A stretch of DNA of 64,000 nucleotides from Paratinospora sagittata (Eukaryota; Streptophyta; Magnoliopsida; Ranunculales; Menispermaceae): positions 1 through 64,000 of the forward strand of contig JAYMFD010003961.1 in NCBI GenBank assembly GCA_035771175.1, given 5' to 3'. Both the position numbers and the translations under genes were made by a program. Each line of letters begins with the position of its first letter. The stretch's first letter is position 1. The notes under the pieces were generated by a model that saw only the letters and a program-made list of their open reading frames with translations, was not told where the DNA came from and did not search any database. Positions 10,592 to 24,053 of this stretch are shown here, one piece after another.

Positions 10592-13500
10592 AGAAAGCAA
10601 TCCGGTGGATTGATCGTGATTGCCTCAAACACATTTTTTAAGTAAATTTAGTTCATTTAAACCACAATTTGAGATTTGGGGGTCAAAAATTCACCGGGAT
10701 ATTGGAACGGAGTTCCATCTATTCCGGGGCTTCCTAGAAGGATATTGGGACGCGCTCAAAGAGTTGGTGGATTAAGCAATCTGGTGGATTGGTCGCGATT
10801 GCCTCAAACACATTTTCTAAGTAAATTTAGTTCATTTAAACCAAAATTTGATATTTAGGGGTCAAAAATTCATCGGGATATTCGAACGGAGTTCCATCTA
10901 TTCTGGGGGGTTGATAGAAGGATATTGGGACTCGCTTAAAGAGTAGGTGGAGAAAGCAATCCGGTGGATTGATCGCGATTGCCTCAAACACATTTTCTAA
11001 GTAAATTTAGTTCATTTAAACCAAAATTTGAGATTTGGGGGTCAAAAATTCACCGGGATATTGGAACGGAGTTCCATCTATTCCGGGGCTTCCTAGAAGG
11101 ATATTGGGACTCGCTCAAAGAGTTGGTGGAGAAAGCAATCTGGTGGATTGGTAGCGATTGCCTCGAACACATTTTCTAAGTAAATTTAGTTCATTTAAAC
11201 CAAATTTTGATATTTAGGGGTCAAAAATTCATCGGGATATTCGAACGGAGTTCCATCTATTCTGGGGGGTTGATAGAAGGATATTGGGACTCGCTTAAAG
11301 AGTAGGTGGAGAAAGCAATCCGGTGGATTGATCGCGATTGCCTCAAACACATTTTCTAAGTAAATTTAGTTCATTTAAACCAAAATTTGAGATTTGGGGG
11401 TCAGAAATTCATCTGGATATTGGAAAAGAGTTCCATCTATTCTGGGGGGTTGTTCGAAGGATATTGGGACTCGCTTAAAGAGTAAGTGGAGAAAGCAATC
11501 CGGTGGATTGGTCGCGATTGCCTCAATTTCTTTTTCAAAGTATATTTAGTTCATTTAAACCAAAATTTGATATTTAGGGGTCAAAAATTCATCGGGATAT
11601 TCGAACGGAGTTCTATCTATTCCGGGGCTTCCTATAAGGATATTGGGACTCGCTCAAAGAGTTGGTGGAGAAAGCAATCTGGTGGATTGGTAGCGATTGC
11701 TCAAACACCTTTTCTAAGTAAATTTAGTTCATTTAAACCAAAATTTGATATTTAGGGGTCAAAAATTCATCGGGATGTTCGAACGGAGTTCCCTCTATTC
11801 TGGGGGGTTGCTAGAAGGATATTGGAACTCGCTTAAAGAGTAGGTGGAGAAAGCAATCCGGTGGATTGATCGCGATTGCCTCAAACACATTTTCTAAGTA
11901 AATTTAGTTCATTTAAACCAAAATTTGAGATTTGGGGGTCAAAAATTCACCGGGATATTGGAACGGAGTTCCATCTATTCCGGGGCTTCCTAGAAGGATA
12001 TTGGGACTCGCTTAAAGAGTTGGTGGAGAAAGCAATCTGGTGGATTGGTAGCGATTGCCTCGAACACATTTTCTAAGTAAATTTAGTTCATTTAAACCAA
12101 ATTTTGATATTTAGGGGTCAAAAATTCATCGGGATATTAGAACGGAGTTCCATCTATTCTGGGGGGTTGATAGAAGGATATTGGGACTCGCTTAAAGAGT
12201 AGGTGGAGAAAGCAATCCGGTGGATTGGTCGCGATTGCCTCAATTTCTTTTTCAAAGTATATTTAGTTCATTAAACCAAAATTTTAGATTTGGGGGTCAA
12301 AAATTCTCCGGGATATTGGAATGGAGTTCCATCTATTCTGGGGATTCCTAGAAGGATATTGGGACTCGCTTAAAGAGTAGGTGGAGAAAGCAATCCGGTG
12401 GATTGGTCGCGATTGCCTCAATTTCTTTTTCAAAGTATATTTAGTTCATTTAAACCAAAATTTGATATTTAGGGGTCAAAAATTCATCGGGATATTCGAA
12501 CGGAGTTCCATCTATTATGGGGGGTTGATAGACGGATATTGGGACTCGCTTAAAGAGTAGGTGGAGAAAGCAATCCGGTGGATTGATCGCGATTGCCTCA
12601 AACACATTTTTTAAGTAAATTTAGTTCATTTAAACCAAATTTTGATATTTAGGGGTCAAAAATTCATCGGGATATTCGAACGGAGTTCCATCTATTCTGG
12701 GGGGTTGATAGAAGGATATTGGGACTCGCTTAAAGAGTAGGTGGAGAAAGCAATCCGGTGGATTGATCGCGATTGCCTCAAACACATTTTCTAAGTAAAT
12801 TTAGTTCATTTAAACCAAAATTTGAGATTTGGGGGTCAGAAATTCATCTAGATATTGGAAAAGAGTTCCATCTATTCTGGGGGGTTGTTCGAAGGATATT
12901 GGGACTCGCTTAAAGAGTAAGTGGAGAAAGCAATCCGGTGGATTGGTCGCGATTGCCTCAATTTCTTTTTCAAAGTATATTTAGTTCATTTAAACCAAAA
13001 TTTGATATTTAGGGGTCAAAAATTCACCGGGATATTGGAACGGAGTTCCATCTATTCTGGGGATTCCTATAAGGATATTGGGACTCGCTCAAAGAGTTGG
13101 TGGAGAAAGCAATCTGGTGGATTGGTAGCGATTGCTCCAACACCTTTTCTAAGTAAATTTAGTTCATTTAAACCAAAATTTGATATTTAGGGGTCAAAAA
13201 TTCATCGGGATGTTCGAACGGAGTTCCCTCTATTCTGGGGGGTTGCTAGAAGGATATTGGAACTCGCTTAAAGAGTAGGTGGAGAAAGCAATCCGGTGGA
13301 TTGATCGCGATTGCCTCAAACACATTTTCTAAGTAAATTTAGTTCATTTAAACCAAAATTTGAGATTTGGGGGTCAAAAATTCATCTGGATATTGGAAAA
13401 GAGTTCCATCTATTCTGGGGGGTTGTTCGAAGGATATTGGGACTCGCTTAAAGAGTAGGTGGAGAAAGCAATCCGGTGGATTGGTCGCGATTGCCTCAAT

Positions 13501-14000
13501 TTCTTTTTCAAAGTATATTTAGTTCATTTAAACCAAAATTTTAGATTTGGGGGTCAAAAATTCTCCGGGATATTGGAATGGAGTTCCATCTATTCTGGGG
13601 ATTCCTAGAAGGATATTGGGACTCGCTCAAAGAGTTGGTGGAGAAAGCAATCTGGTGGATTGGTAGCGATTGCCTCAAACACATTTTCTAAGTAAATTTA
13701 GTTCATTTAAACCAAAATTTGATATTTAGGGGTCAAAAATTCCTCGGGATGTTCGAACGGAGTTCCATCTATTCTGGGGGGTTGCTAGAAGGATATTGGG
13801 ACTCGCTTAAAGAGTAGGTGGAGAAAGCAATCCGGTGGATTGATCGCGATTGCCTCAAACACATTTTCTAAGTAAATTTAGTTCATTTAAACCAAAATTT
13901 GAGATTTGGGGGTCAAAAATTCACCGGGATATTGGAATGGAGTTCCATCTATTCCGGGGGTTCCTAGAAGGATATTGGGACTCGCTCAAAAAGTTGGTGG
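10592..14000 (+). repeat. HOR copy 4, 19 monomers, ends at m19
   Basis: It starts with the m1 marks and follows the canonical order to m19. At 14,001 m19 is joined directly to an m2, so m20 plus the next m1 (359 bp) are missing. m10 is replaced by a hybrid (12,207-12,384). The first monomer has TGGATTAAGCAATC at its end where neighbours have TGGAGAAAGC. Confidence 0.88.
12207..12384 (+). repeat. Hybrid monomer replacing m10 (m17 body, B/C-type end)
   Basis: It has the P6 first half and the m17 second half (TTTAGATTTGG, TCTCCGGG, GGAATGG, GGGGATTCC) but ends in CTTAAAGAGTAGG instead of the m17 ending CTCAAAGAGTTGG. It is 178 bp, with a one-base deletion (TTCATTAAACC). The same hybrid layout occurs at 27,819 and 28,717 in the right domain, each time followed by an m11-like monomer. 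Confidence 0.82.
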
Positions 14001-17000
14001 AGAAAGCAATCTGGTGGATTGGTCGCGATTGCCTCAAACACATTTTCTAAGTAAATTTAGTTCATTTAAACCAAAATTTGATATTTAGGGGTCAAAAATT
14101 CATCGGGATATTCGAACGGAGTTCCATCTATTCTGGGGGGTTGATAGAAGGATATTGGGACTCGCTTAAAGAGTAGGTGGAGAAAGCAATCCGGTGGATT
14201 GATCGCGATTGCCTCAAACACATTTTCTAAGTAAATTTAGTTCATTTAAACCAAAATTTGAGATTTGGGGGTCAAAAATTCACCGGGATATTGGAACGGA
14301 GTTCCATCTATTCCGGGGCTTCCTAGAAGGATATTGGGACTCGCTCAAAGAGTTGGTGGAGAAAGCAATCTGGTGGATTGGTAGCGATTGCCTCGAACAC
14401 ATTTTCTAAGTAAATTTAGTTCATTTAAACCAAATTTTGATATTTAGGGGTCAAAAATTCATCGGGATATTCGAACGGAGTTCCATCTATTCTGGGGGGT
14501 TGATAGAAGGATATTGGGACTCGCTTAAAGAGTAGGTGGAGAAAGCAATCCGGTGGATTGATCGCGATTGCCTCAAACACATTTTCTAAGTAAATTTAGT
14601 TCATTTAAACCAAAATTTGAGATTTGGGGGTCAGAAATTCATCTGGATATTGGAAAAGAGTTCCATCTATTCTGGGGGGTTGTTCGAAGGATATTGGGAC
14701 TCGCTTAAAGAGTAAGTGGAGAAAGCAATCCGGTGGATTGGTCGCGATTGCCTCAATTTCTTTTTCAAAGTATATTTAGTTCATTTAAACCAAAATTTGA
14801 TATTTAGGGGTCAAAAATTCATCGGGATATTCGAACGGAGTTCTATCTATTCCGGGGCTTCCTATAAGGATATTGGGACTCGCTCAAAGAGTTGGTGGAG
14901 AAAGCAATCTGGTGGATTGGTAGCGATTGCTCAAACACCTTTTCTAAGTAAATTTAGTTCATTTAAACCAAAATTTGATATTTAGGGGTCAAAAATTCAT
15001 CGGGATGTTCGAACGGAGTTCCCTCTATTCTGGGGGGTTGCTAGAAGGATATTGGAACTCGCTTAAAGAGTAGGTGGAGAAAGCAATCCGGTGGATTGAT
15101 CGCGATTGCCTCAAACACATTTTCTAAGTAAATTTAGTTCATTTAAACCAAAATTTGAGATTTGGGGGTCAAAAATTCACCGGGATATTGGAACGGAGTT
15201 CCATCTATTCCGGGGCTTCCTAGAAGGATATTGGGACTCGCTCAAAGAGTTGGTGGAGAAAGCAATCTGGTGGATTGGTAGCGATTGCCTCGAACACATT
15301 TTCTAAGTAAATTTAGTTCATTTAAACCAAATTTTGATATTTAGGGGTCAAAAATTCATCGGGATATTAGAACGGAGTTCCATCTATTCTGGGGGGTTGA
15401 TAGAAGGATATTGGGACTCGCTTAAAGAGTAGGTGGAGAAAGCAATCCGGTGGATTGATCGCGATTGCCTCAAACACATTTTCTAAGTAAATTTAGTTCA
15501 TTTAAACCAAAATTTGAGATTTGGGGGTCAAAAATTCATCTGGATATTGGAAAAGAGTTCTATCTATTCTGGGGGGTTGTTCGAAGGATATTGGGACTCA
15601 CTTAAAGAGTAGGTGGAGAAAGCAATCCGGTGGATTGGTCGCGATTGCCTCAATTTCTTTTTCAAAGTATATTTAGTTCATTTAAACCAAAATTTGATAT
15701 TTAGGGGTCAAAAATTCATCGGGATATTCGAACGGAGTTCCATCTATTCTGGGGGGTTGATAGACGGATATTGGGACTCGCTTAAAGAGTAGGTGGAGAA
15801 AGCAATCCGGTGGATTGATCGCGATTGCCTCAAACACATTTTTTAAGTAAATTTAGTTCATTTAAACCAAATTTTGATATTTAGGGGTCAAAAATTCATC
15901 GGGATATTCGAACGGAGTTCCATCTATTCTGGGGGGTTGATAGAAGGATATTGGGACTCGCTTAAAGAGTAGGTGGAGAAAGCAATCCGGTGGATTGATC
16001 GCGATTGCCTCAAACACATTTTCTAAGTAAATTTAGTTCATTTAAACCAAAATTTGAGATTTGGGGGTCAGAAATTCATCTAGATATTGGAAAAGAGTTC
16101 CATCTATTCTGGGGGGTTGTTCGAAGGATATTGGGACTCGCTTAAAGAGTAAGTGGAGAAAGCAATCCGGTGGATTGGTCGCGATTGCCTCAATTTCTTT
16201 TTCAAAGTATATTTAGTTCATTTAAACCAAAATTTGATATTTAGGGGTCAAAAATTCACCGGGATATTGGAACGGAGTTCCATCTATTCTGGGGATTCCT
16301 ATAAGGATATTGGGACTCGCTCAAAGAGTTGGTGGAGAAAGCAATCTGGTGGATTGGTAGCGATTGCTCCAACACCTTTTCTAAGTAAATTTAGTTCATT
16401 TAAACCAAAATTTGATATTTAGGGGTCAAAAATTCATCTGGATGTTCGAACGGAGTTCCCTCTATTCTGGGGGGTTGCTAGAAGGATATTGGAACTCGCT
16501 TAAAGAGTAGGTGGAGAAAGCAATCCGGTGGATTGATCGCGATTGCCTCAAACACATTTTCTAAGTAAATTTAGTTCATTTAAACCAAAATTTGAGATTT
16601 GGGGGTCAAAAATTCATCTGGATATTGGAAAAGAGTTCCATCTATTCTGGGGGGTTGTTCGAAGGATATTGGGACTCGCTTAAAGAGTAGGTGGAGAAAG
16701 CAATCCGGTGGATTGGTCGCGATTGCCTCAATTTCTTTTTCAAAGTATATTTAGTTCATTTAAACCAAAATTTTAGATTTGGGGGTCAAAAATTCTCCGG
16801 GATATTGGAATGGAGTTCCATCTATTCTGGGGATTCCTAGAAGGATATTGGGACTCGCTCAAAGAGTTGGTGGAGAAAGCAATCTGGTGGATTGGTAGCG
16901 ATTGCCTCAAACACATTTTCTAAGTAAATTTAGTTCATTTAAACCAAAATTTGATATTTAGGGGTCAAAAATTCCTCGGGATGTTCGAACGGAGTTCCAT

Positions 17001-17412
17001 CTATTCTGGGGGGTTGCTAGAAGGATATTGGGACTCGCTTAAAGAGTAGGTGGAGAAAGCAATCCGGTGGATTGATCGCGATTGCCTCAAACACATTTTC
17101 TAAGTAAATTTAGTTCATTTAAACCAAAATTTGAGATTTGGGGGTCAAAAATTCACCGGGATATTGGAATGGAGTTCCATCTATTCCGGGGGTTCCTAGA
17201 AGGATATTGGGACTCGCTCAAAAAGTTGGTGGAGAAAGCAATCTGGTGGATTGGTAGCGATTGCCTCGAACACATTTTCTAAGTAAATTTAGTTCATTTA
17301 AACCAAAATTTGATATTTAGGGGTCAAAAATTTATCGGGATATTCGAACGGAGTTCCATCTATTCTGGGGGGTTGATAGAAGGATATTGGGACTCGCTTA
17401 AAGAGTAGGTGT
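14001..17412 (+). repeat. HOR copy 5, 19 monomers, begins at m2
   Basis: It runs m2 to m20 in canonical order, for example m3 at 14,181, m8 at 15,078, m19 at 17,054 and m20 at 17,233. m10 is of the normal type, unlike copy 4. The last monomer ends GTAGGTGTAGAAAGC, a G-to-T change also seen just before 21,002 in the same position of copy 6. Confidence 0.88.
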
Positions 17413-20400
17413 AGAAAGCAATCCGGTGGATTGATCGTGATTGCCTCAAACACATTTTTTAAGTAAATTTAGTTCATTTAAACCACAATTTGAGATTTGG
17501 GGGTCAAAAATTCACCGGGATATTGGAACGGAGTTCCATCTATTCCGGGGCTTCCTAGAAGGATATTGGGACGCGCTCAAAGAGTTGGTGGAGAAAGCAA
17601 TCTGGTGGATTGGTCGCGATTGCCTCAAACACATTTTCTAAGTAAATTTAGTTCATTTAAACCAAAATTTGATATTTAGGGGTCAAAAATTCATCGGGAT
17701 ATTCGAACGGAGTTCCATCTATTCTGGGGGGTTGATAGAAGGATATTGGGACTCGCTTAAAGAGTAGGTGGAGAAAGCAATCCGGTGGATTGATCGCAAT
17801 TGCCTCAAACACATTTTCTAAGTAAATTTAGTTCATTTAAACCAAAATTTGAGATTTGGGGGTCAAAAATTCACCGGGATATTGGAACGGAGTTCCATCT
17901 ATTCCGGGGCTTCCTAGAAGGATATTGGGACTCGCTCAAAGAGTTGGTGGAGAAAGCAATCTGGTGGATTGGTAGCGATTGCCTCGAACACATTTTCTAA
18001 GTAAATTTAGTTCATTTAAACCAAATTTTGATATTTAGGGGTCAAAAATTCATCGGGATATTCGAACGGAGTTCCATCTATTCTGGGGGGTTGATAGAGG
18101 GATATTGGGACTCGCTTAAAGAGTAGGTGGAGAAAGCAATCCGGTGGATTGATCGCGATTGCCTCAAACACATTTTCTAAGTAAATTTAGTTCATTTAAA
18201 CCAAAATTTGAGATTTGGGGGTCAGAAATCATCTGGATATTGGAAAAGAGTTCCATCTATTCTGGGGGGTTGTTCGAAGGATATTGGGACTCGCTTAAAG
18301 AGTAAGTGGAGAAAGCAATCCGGTGGATTGTCGCGATTGCCTCAATTTCTTTTTCAAAGTATATTTAGTTCATTTAAACCAAAATTTGATATTTAGGGGT
18401 CAAAAATTCATCGGGATATTCGAACGGAGTTCTATCTATTCCGGGGCTTCCTATAAGGATATTGGGACTCGCTCAAAGAGTTGGTGGAGAAAGCAATCTG
18501 GTGGATTGGTAGCGATTGCTCAAACACCTTTTCTAAGTAAATTTAGTTCATTTAAACCAAAATTTGATATTTAGGGGTCAAAAATTCATCGGGATGTTCG
18601 AACGGAGTTGCCCTCTATTCTGGGGGGTTGCTAGAAGGATATTGGAACTCGCTTAAAGAGTAGGTGGAGAAAGCAATCCGGTGGATTGATCGCGATTGCC
18701 TCAAACACATTTTCTAAGTAAATTTAGTTCATTTAAACCAAAATTTGAGATTTGGGGGTCAAAAATTCACCGGGATATTGGAACGGAGTTCCATCTATTC
18801 CGGGGCTTCCTAGAAGGATATTGGGACTCGCTCAAAGAGTTGGTGGAGAAAGCAATCTGGTGGATTGGTAGCGATTGCCTCGAACACATTTTCTAAGTAA
18901 ATTTAGTTCATTTAAACCAAATTTTGATATTTAGGGGTCAAAAATTCATCGGGATATTAGAACGGAGTTCCATCTATTCTGGGGGGTTGATAGAAGGATA
19001 TTGGGACTCGCTTAAAGAGTAGGTGGAGAAAGCAATCCGGTGGATTGATCGCGATTGCCTCAAACACATTTTCTAAGTAAATTTAGTTCATTTAAACCAA
19101 AATTTGAGATTTGGGGGTCAAAAATTCATCTGGATATTGGAAAAGAGTTCTATCTATTCTGGGGGGTTGTTCGAAGGATATTGGGACTCACTTAAAGAGT
19201 AGGTGGAGAAAGCAATCCGGTGGATTGGTCGCGATTGCCTCAATTTCTTTTTCAAAGTATATTTAGTTCATTTAAACCAAAATTTGATATTTAGGGGTCA
19301 AAAATTCATCGGGATATTCGAACGGAGTTCCATCTGTTCTGGGGGGTTGATAGAAGGATATTGGGACTCGCTTAAAGAGTAGATGGAGAAAGCAATCCGG
19401 TGGATTGATCGCGATTGCCTCAAACACATTTTTTAAGTAAATTTAGTTCATTTAAACCAAAATTTGATATTTAGGGGTCAAAAATTCATCAGGATGTTGG
19501 AACGGAGTTCCATCTATTCTGGGGGGTTGCTAGAAGGATATTGGGACTAGCTTAAAGAGTAGGTGGAGAAAGCAATCCGGTGGATTGATCGCGATTGCCT
19601 CAAACACATTTTTTAAGTAAATTTAGTTCATTTAAACCACAATTTGAGATTTGGGGGTCAAAAATTCACCGGGATATTGGAACGGAGTTCCATCAATTCC
19701 GGGGCTTCCTAGAAGGATATTGGGACTCGCTCAAAGAGTTGGTGGAGAAAGCAATCTGGTGGATTGGTCGCGATTGCCTCAAACACATTTTCTAAGTAAA
19801 TTTAGTTCATTTAAAACAAAATTTGATATTTAGGGGTCAAAAATTCTCCGGGATATTGGAACGGAGTTCCATCTATTCTGGGGATTCCTATAAGGATATT
19901 GGGACTCGCTCAAAGAGTTGGTGGAGAAAGCAATCTGGTGGATTGGTAGCGATTGCTCCAACACCTTTTCTAAGTAAATTTAGTTCATTTAAACCAAAAT
20001 TTGATATTTAGGGGTCAAAAATTCATCGGGATGTTCGAACGGAGTTCCCTCTATTCTGGGGGGTTGCTAGAAGGATATTGGAACTCGCTTAAAGAGTAGG
20101 TGGAGAAAGCAATCCGGTGGATTGATCGCGATTGCCTCAAACACATTTTCTAAGTAAATTTAGTTCATTTAAACCAAATTTGAGATTTGGGGGTCAAAAA
20201 TTCATCTGGATATTGGAAAAGAGTTCCATCTATTCTGGGGGGTTGTTCGAAGGATATTGGGACTCGCTTAAAGAGTAGGTGGAGAAAGCAATCCGGTGGA
20301 TTGGTCGCGATTGCCTCAATTTCTTTTTCAAAGTATATTTAGTTCATTTAAACCAAAATTTTAGATTTGGGGGTCAAAAATTCTCCGGGATATTGGAATG

Positions 20401-21001
20401 GAGTTCCATCTATTCTGGGGATTCCTAGAAGGATATTGGGACTCGCTCAAAGAGTTGGTGGAGAAAGCAATCTGGTGGATTGGTAGCGATTGCCTCAAAC
20501 ACATTTTCTAAGTAAATTTAGTTCATTTAAACCAAAATTTGATATTTAGGGGTCAAAAATTCCTCGGGATGTTCGAACGGAGTTCCATCTATTCTGGGGG
20601 GTTGCTAGAAGGATATTGGGACTCGCTTAAAGAGTAGGTGGAGAAAGCAATCCGGTGGATTGATCGCGATTGCCTCAAACACATTTTCTAAGTAAATTTA
20701 GTTCATTTAAACCAAAATTTGAGATTTGGTGGTCAAAAATTCACCGGGATATTGGAATGGAGTTCCATCTATTCCGGGGGGTTCCTAGAAGGATATTGGG
20801 ACTCGCTCAAAAAGTTGGTGGAGAAAGCAATCTGGTGGATTGGTAGCGATTGCCTCGAACACATTTTCTAAGTAAATTTAGTTCATTTAAACCAAAATTT
20901 GATATTTAGGGGTCAAAAATTCATCGGGATATTCGAACGGAGTTCCATCTATTCTGGGGGGTTGATAGAAGGATATTGGGACTCGCTTAAAGAGTAGGTG
21001 T
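17413..21001 (+). repeat. HOR copy 6, 20-mer with substituted m12-m14
   Basis: m1-m11 and m15-m20 follow the canonical order. Single-base indels occur near 18,228 (AGAAATCATC), 18,330 (GGATTGTCGCG), 18,609 (GTTGCCCTC), 20,177 (CCAAATTTGAG) and 20,777 (one extra G). Positions 12-14 hold different monomers, described separately. Total length is 3,589 bp. Confidence 0.88.
19387..19924 (+). repeat. Substituted monomer block m12'-m13'-m14' in copy 6
   Basis: Three monomers differ from canonical m12-m14. The first carries GGATGTTGG and GGGACTAGC. The second is m1-like (CCACAATTTGAG, CACCGGG) with CATCAATTCC. The third joins an m2-type first half, with TTTAAAACAAAATTT, to TCTCCGGG, GGAACGG and CCTATAAGG. 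The third type is rare on the left but common right of 26,500, so this block looks like an early trace of right-domain sequence. Confidence 0.82.
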
Positions 21002-24000
21002 AGAAAGCAATCCGGTGGATTGATCGTGATTGCCTCAAACACATTTTTTAAGTAAATTTAGTTCATTTAAACCACAATTTGAGATTTGGGGGTCAAAAAT
21101 TCACCGGGATATTGGAACGGAGTTCCATCTATTCCGGGGCTTCCTAGAAGGATATTGGGACGCGCTCAAAGAGTTGGTGGAGAAAGCAATCTGGTGGATT
21201 GGTCGCGATTGCCTCAAACACATTTTCTAAGTAAATTTAGTTCATTTAAACCAAAAATTTGATATTTAGGGGTCAAAAATTCATCGGGATATTCGAACGG
21301 AGTTCCATCTATTCTGGGGGGTTGATAGAAGGATATTGGGACTCGCTTAAAGAGTAGGTGGAGAAAGCAATCCGGTGGATTGATCGCGATTGCCTCAAAC
21401 ACATTTTCTAAGTAAATTTAGTTCATTTAAACCAAAATTTGAGATTTGGGGGTCAAAAATTCACCGGGATATTGGAACGGAGTTCCATCTATTCCGGGGC
21501 TTCCTAGAAGGATATTGGGACTCGCTCAAAGAGTTGGTGGAGAAAGCAATCTGGTGGATTGGTAGCGATTGCCTCGAACACATTTTCTAAGTAAATTTAG
21601 TTCATTTAAACCAAATTTTGATATTTAGGGGTCAAAAATTCATCGGGATATTCGAACGGAGTTCCATCTATTCTGGGGGGTTGATAGAAGGATATTGGGA
21701 CTCGCTTAAAGAGTAGGTGGAGAAAGCAATCCGGTGGATTGATCGCGATTGCCTCAAACACATTTTCTAAGTAAATTTAGTTCATTTAAACCAAAATTTG
21801 AGATTTGGGGGTCAGAAATTCATCTGGATATTGGAAAAGAGTTCCATCTATTCTGGGGGGTTGTTCGAAGGATATTGGGACTCGCTTAAAGAGTAAGTGG
21901 AGAAAGCAATCCGGTGGATTGGTCGCGATTGCCTCAATTTCTTTTTCAAAGTATATTTAGTTCATTTAAACCAAAATTTGATATTTAGGGGTCAAAAATT
22001 CATCGGGATATTCGAACGGAGTTCTATCTATTCCGGGGCTTCCTATAAGGATATTGGGACTCGCTCAAAGAGTTGGTGGAGAAAGCAATATGGTGGATTG
22101 GTAGCGATTGCTCAAACACCTTTTCTAAGTAAATTTAGTTCATTTAAACCAAAATTTGATATTTAGGGGTCAAAAATTCATCGGGATGTTCGAACGGAGT
22201 TCCCTCTATTCTGGGGGGTTGCTAGAAGGATATTGGAACTCGCTTAAAGAGTAGGTGGAGAAAGCAATCCGGTGGATTGATCGCGATTGCCTCAAACACA
22301 TTTTCTAAGTAAATTTAGTTCATTTAAACCAAAATTTGAGATTTGGGGGTCAAAAATTCACCGGGATATTGGAACGGAGTTCCATCTATTCCGGGGCTTC
22401 CTAGAAGGATATTGGGACTCGCTCAAAGAGTTGGTGGAGAAAGCAATCTGGTGGATTGGTAGCGATTGCCTCGAACACATTTTCTAAGTAAATTTAGTTC
22501 ATTTAAACCAAATTTTGATATTTAGGGGTCAAAAATTCATCGGGATATTAGAACGGAGTTCCATCTATTCTGGGGGGTTGATAGAAGGATATTGGGACTC
22601 GCTTAAAGAGTAGGTGGAGAAAGCAATCCGGTGGATTGATCGCGATTGCCTCAAACACATTTTCTAAGTAAATTTAGTTCATTTAAACCAAAATTTGAGA
22701 TTTGGGGGTCAAAAATTCATCTGGATATTGGAAAAGAGTTCTATCTATTCTGGGGGGTTGTTCGAAGGATATTGGGAATCACTTAAAGAGTAGGTGGAGA
22801 AAGCAATCCGGTGGATTGGTCGCGATTGCCTCAATTTCTTTTTCAAAGTATATTTAGTTCATTTAAACCAAAATTTGATATTTAGGGGTCAAAAATTCAT
22901 CGGGATATTCGAACGGAGTTCCATCTATTCTGGGGGGTTGATAGAAGGATATTGGGACTCGCTTAAAGAGTAGGTGGAGAAAGCAATCCGGTGGATTGAT
23001 CGCGATTGCCTCAAACACATTTTTTAAGTAAATTTAGTTCATTTAAACCAAAATTTGATATTTAGGGGTCAAAAATTCATCGGGATGTTGGAACGGAGTT
23101 CCATCTATTCTGGGGGGTTGCTAGAAGGATATTGGGACTAGCTTAAAGAGTAGGTGGAGAAAGCAATCCGGTGGATTGATCGCGATTGCCTCAAACACAT
23201 TTTTTAAGTAAATTTAGTTCATTTAAACCACAATTTGAGATTTGGGGGTCAAAAATTCACCGGGATATTGGAACGGAGTTCCATCAATTCCGGGGCTTCC
23301 TAGAAGGATATTGGGACTCGCTCAAAGAGTTGGTGGAGAAAGCAATTTGGTGGATTGGTCGCGATTGCCTCAAACACATTTTCAAAGTAAATTTAGTTCA
23401 TTTAAAACAAAATTTGATATTTAGGGGTCAAAAATTCTCCGGGATATTGGAACGGAGTTCCATCTATTCTGGGGATTCCTATAAGGATATTGGGACTCGC
23501 TCAAAGAGTTGGTGGTGAAAGCAATATGGTGGATTGGTAGCGATTGCTCAAACACCTTTTCTAAGTAAATTTAGTTCATTTAAACCAAAATTTGATATTT
23601 AGGGGTCAAAAATTCATCGGGATGTTCGAACAGAGTTCCCTCTATTCTGGGGGGTTGCTAGAAGGATATTGGAACTCGCTTAAAGAGTAGGTGGCGAAAG
23701 CAATCCGGTGGATTGATCGCGATTGCCTCAAACACATTTTCTAAGTAAATTTAGTTCATTTAAACCAAAATTTGAGATTTGGGGGTCAAAAATTCACCGG
23801 GATATTGGAATGGAGTTCCATCTATTCCGGGGGTTCCTAGAAGGATATTGGGACTCGCTCAAAAAGTTGGTGGAGAAAGCAATCTGGTGGATTGGTAGCG
23901 ATTGCCTCGAACACATTTTCTAAGTAAATTTAGTTCATTTAAACCAAAATTTGATATTTAGGGGTCAAAAATTCATCGGGATATTCGAACGGAGTTCCAT

Positions 24001-24053
24001 CTATTCTGGGGGGTTGATAGAAGGATATTGGGACTCGCTTAAAGAGTAGGTAG
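21002..24053 (+). repeat. HOR copy 7, 17 monomers, lacking m16-m18
   Basis: It follows copy 6, including the same substituted m12'-m14' block (22,978-23,515). The monomer at 23,516 carries the m7 marks (AATATGGTGG, GCTCAAACACC), and the next, at 23,695, is m19. So m16-m18 (about 538 bp) are lost and m15 is replaced by an m7-like unit. The 23,516 monomer shares its AATATGG variant with m7 at 22,080 of this same copy, which points to recombination within the copy. Confidence 0.85.
22978..23515 (+). repeat. Substituted monomer block m12'-m14' in copy 7
   Basis: It has the same three monomers as 19,387-19,924, sharing GGATGTTGG, GGGACTAGC, CATCAATTCC and TTTAAAACAAAATTT at an offset of 3,591 bp. 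Copies 6 and 7 therefore inherited one rearrangement and form a local subfamily of the HOR. Confidence 0.85.

Noticed and set aside
21214..21402. Minus-strand open frame of 62 codons
   Set aside because: It results from a one-base insertion (CCAAAAATTTG near 21,252) in one monomer and is absent from the other copies, so it is not a gene.
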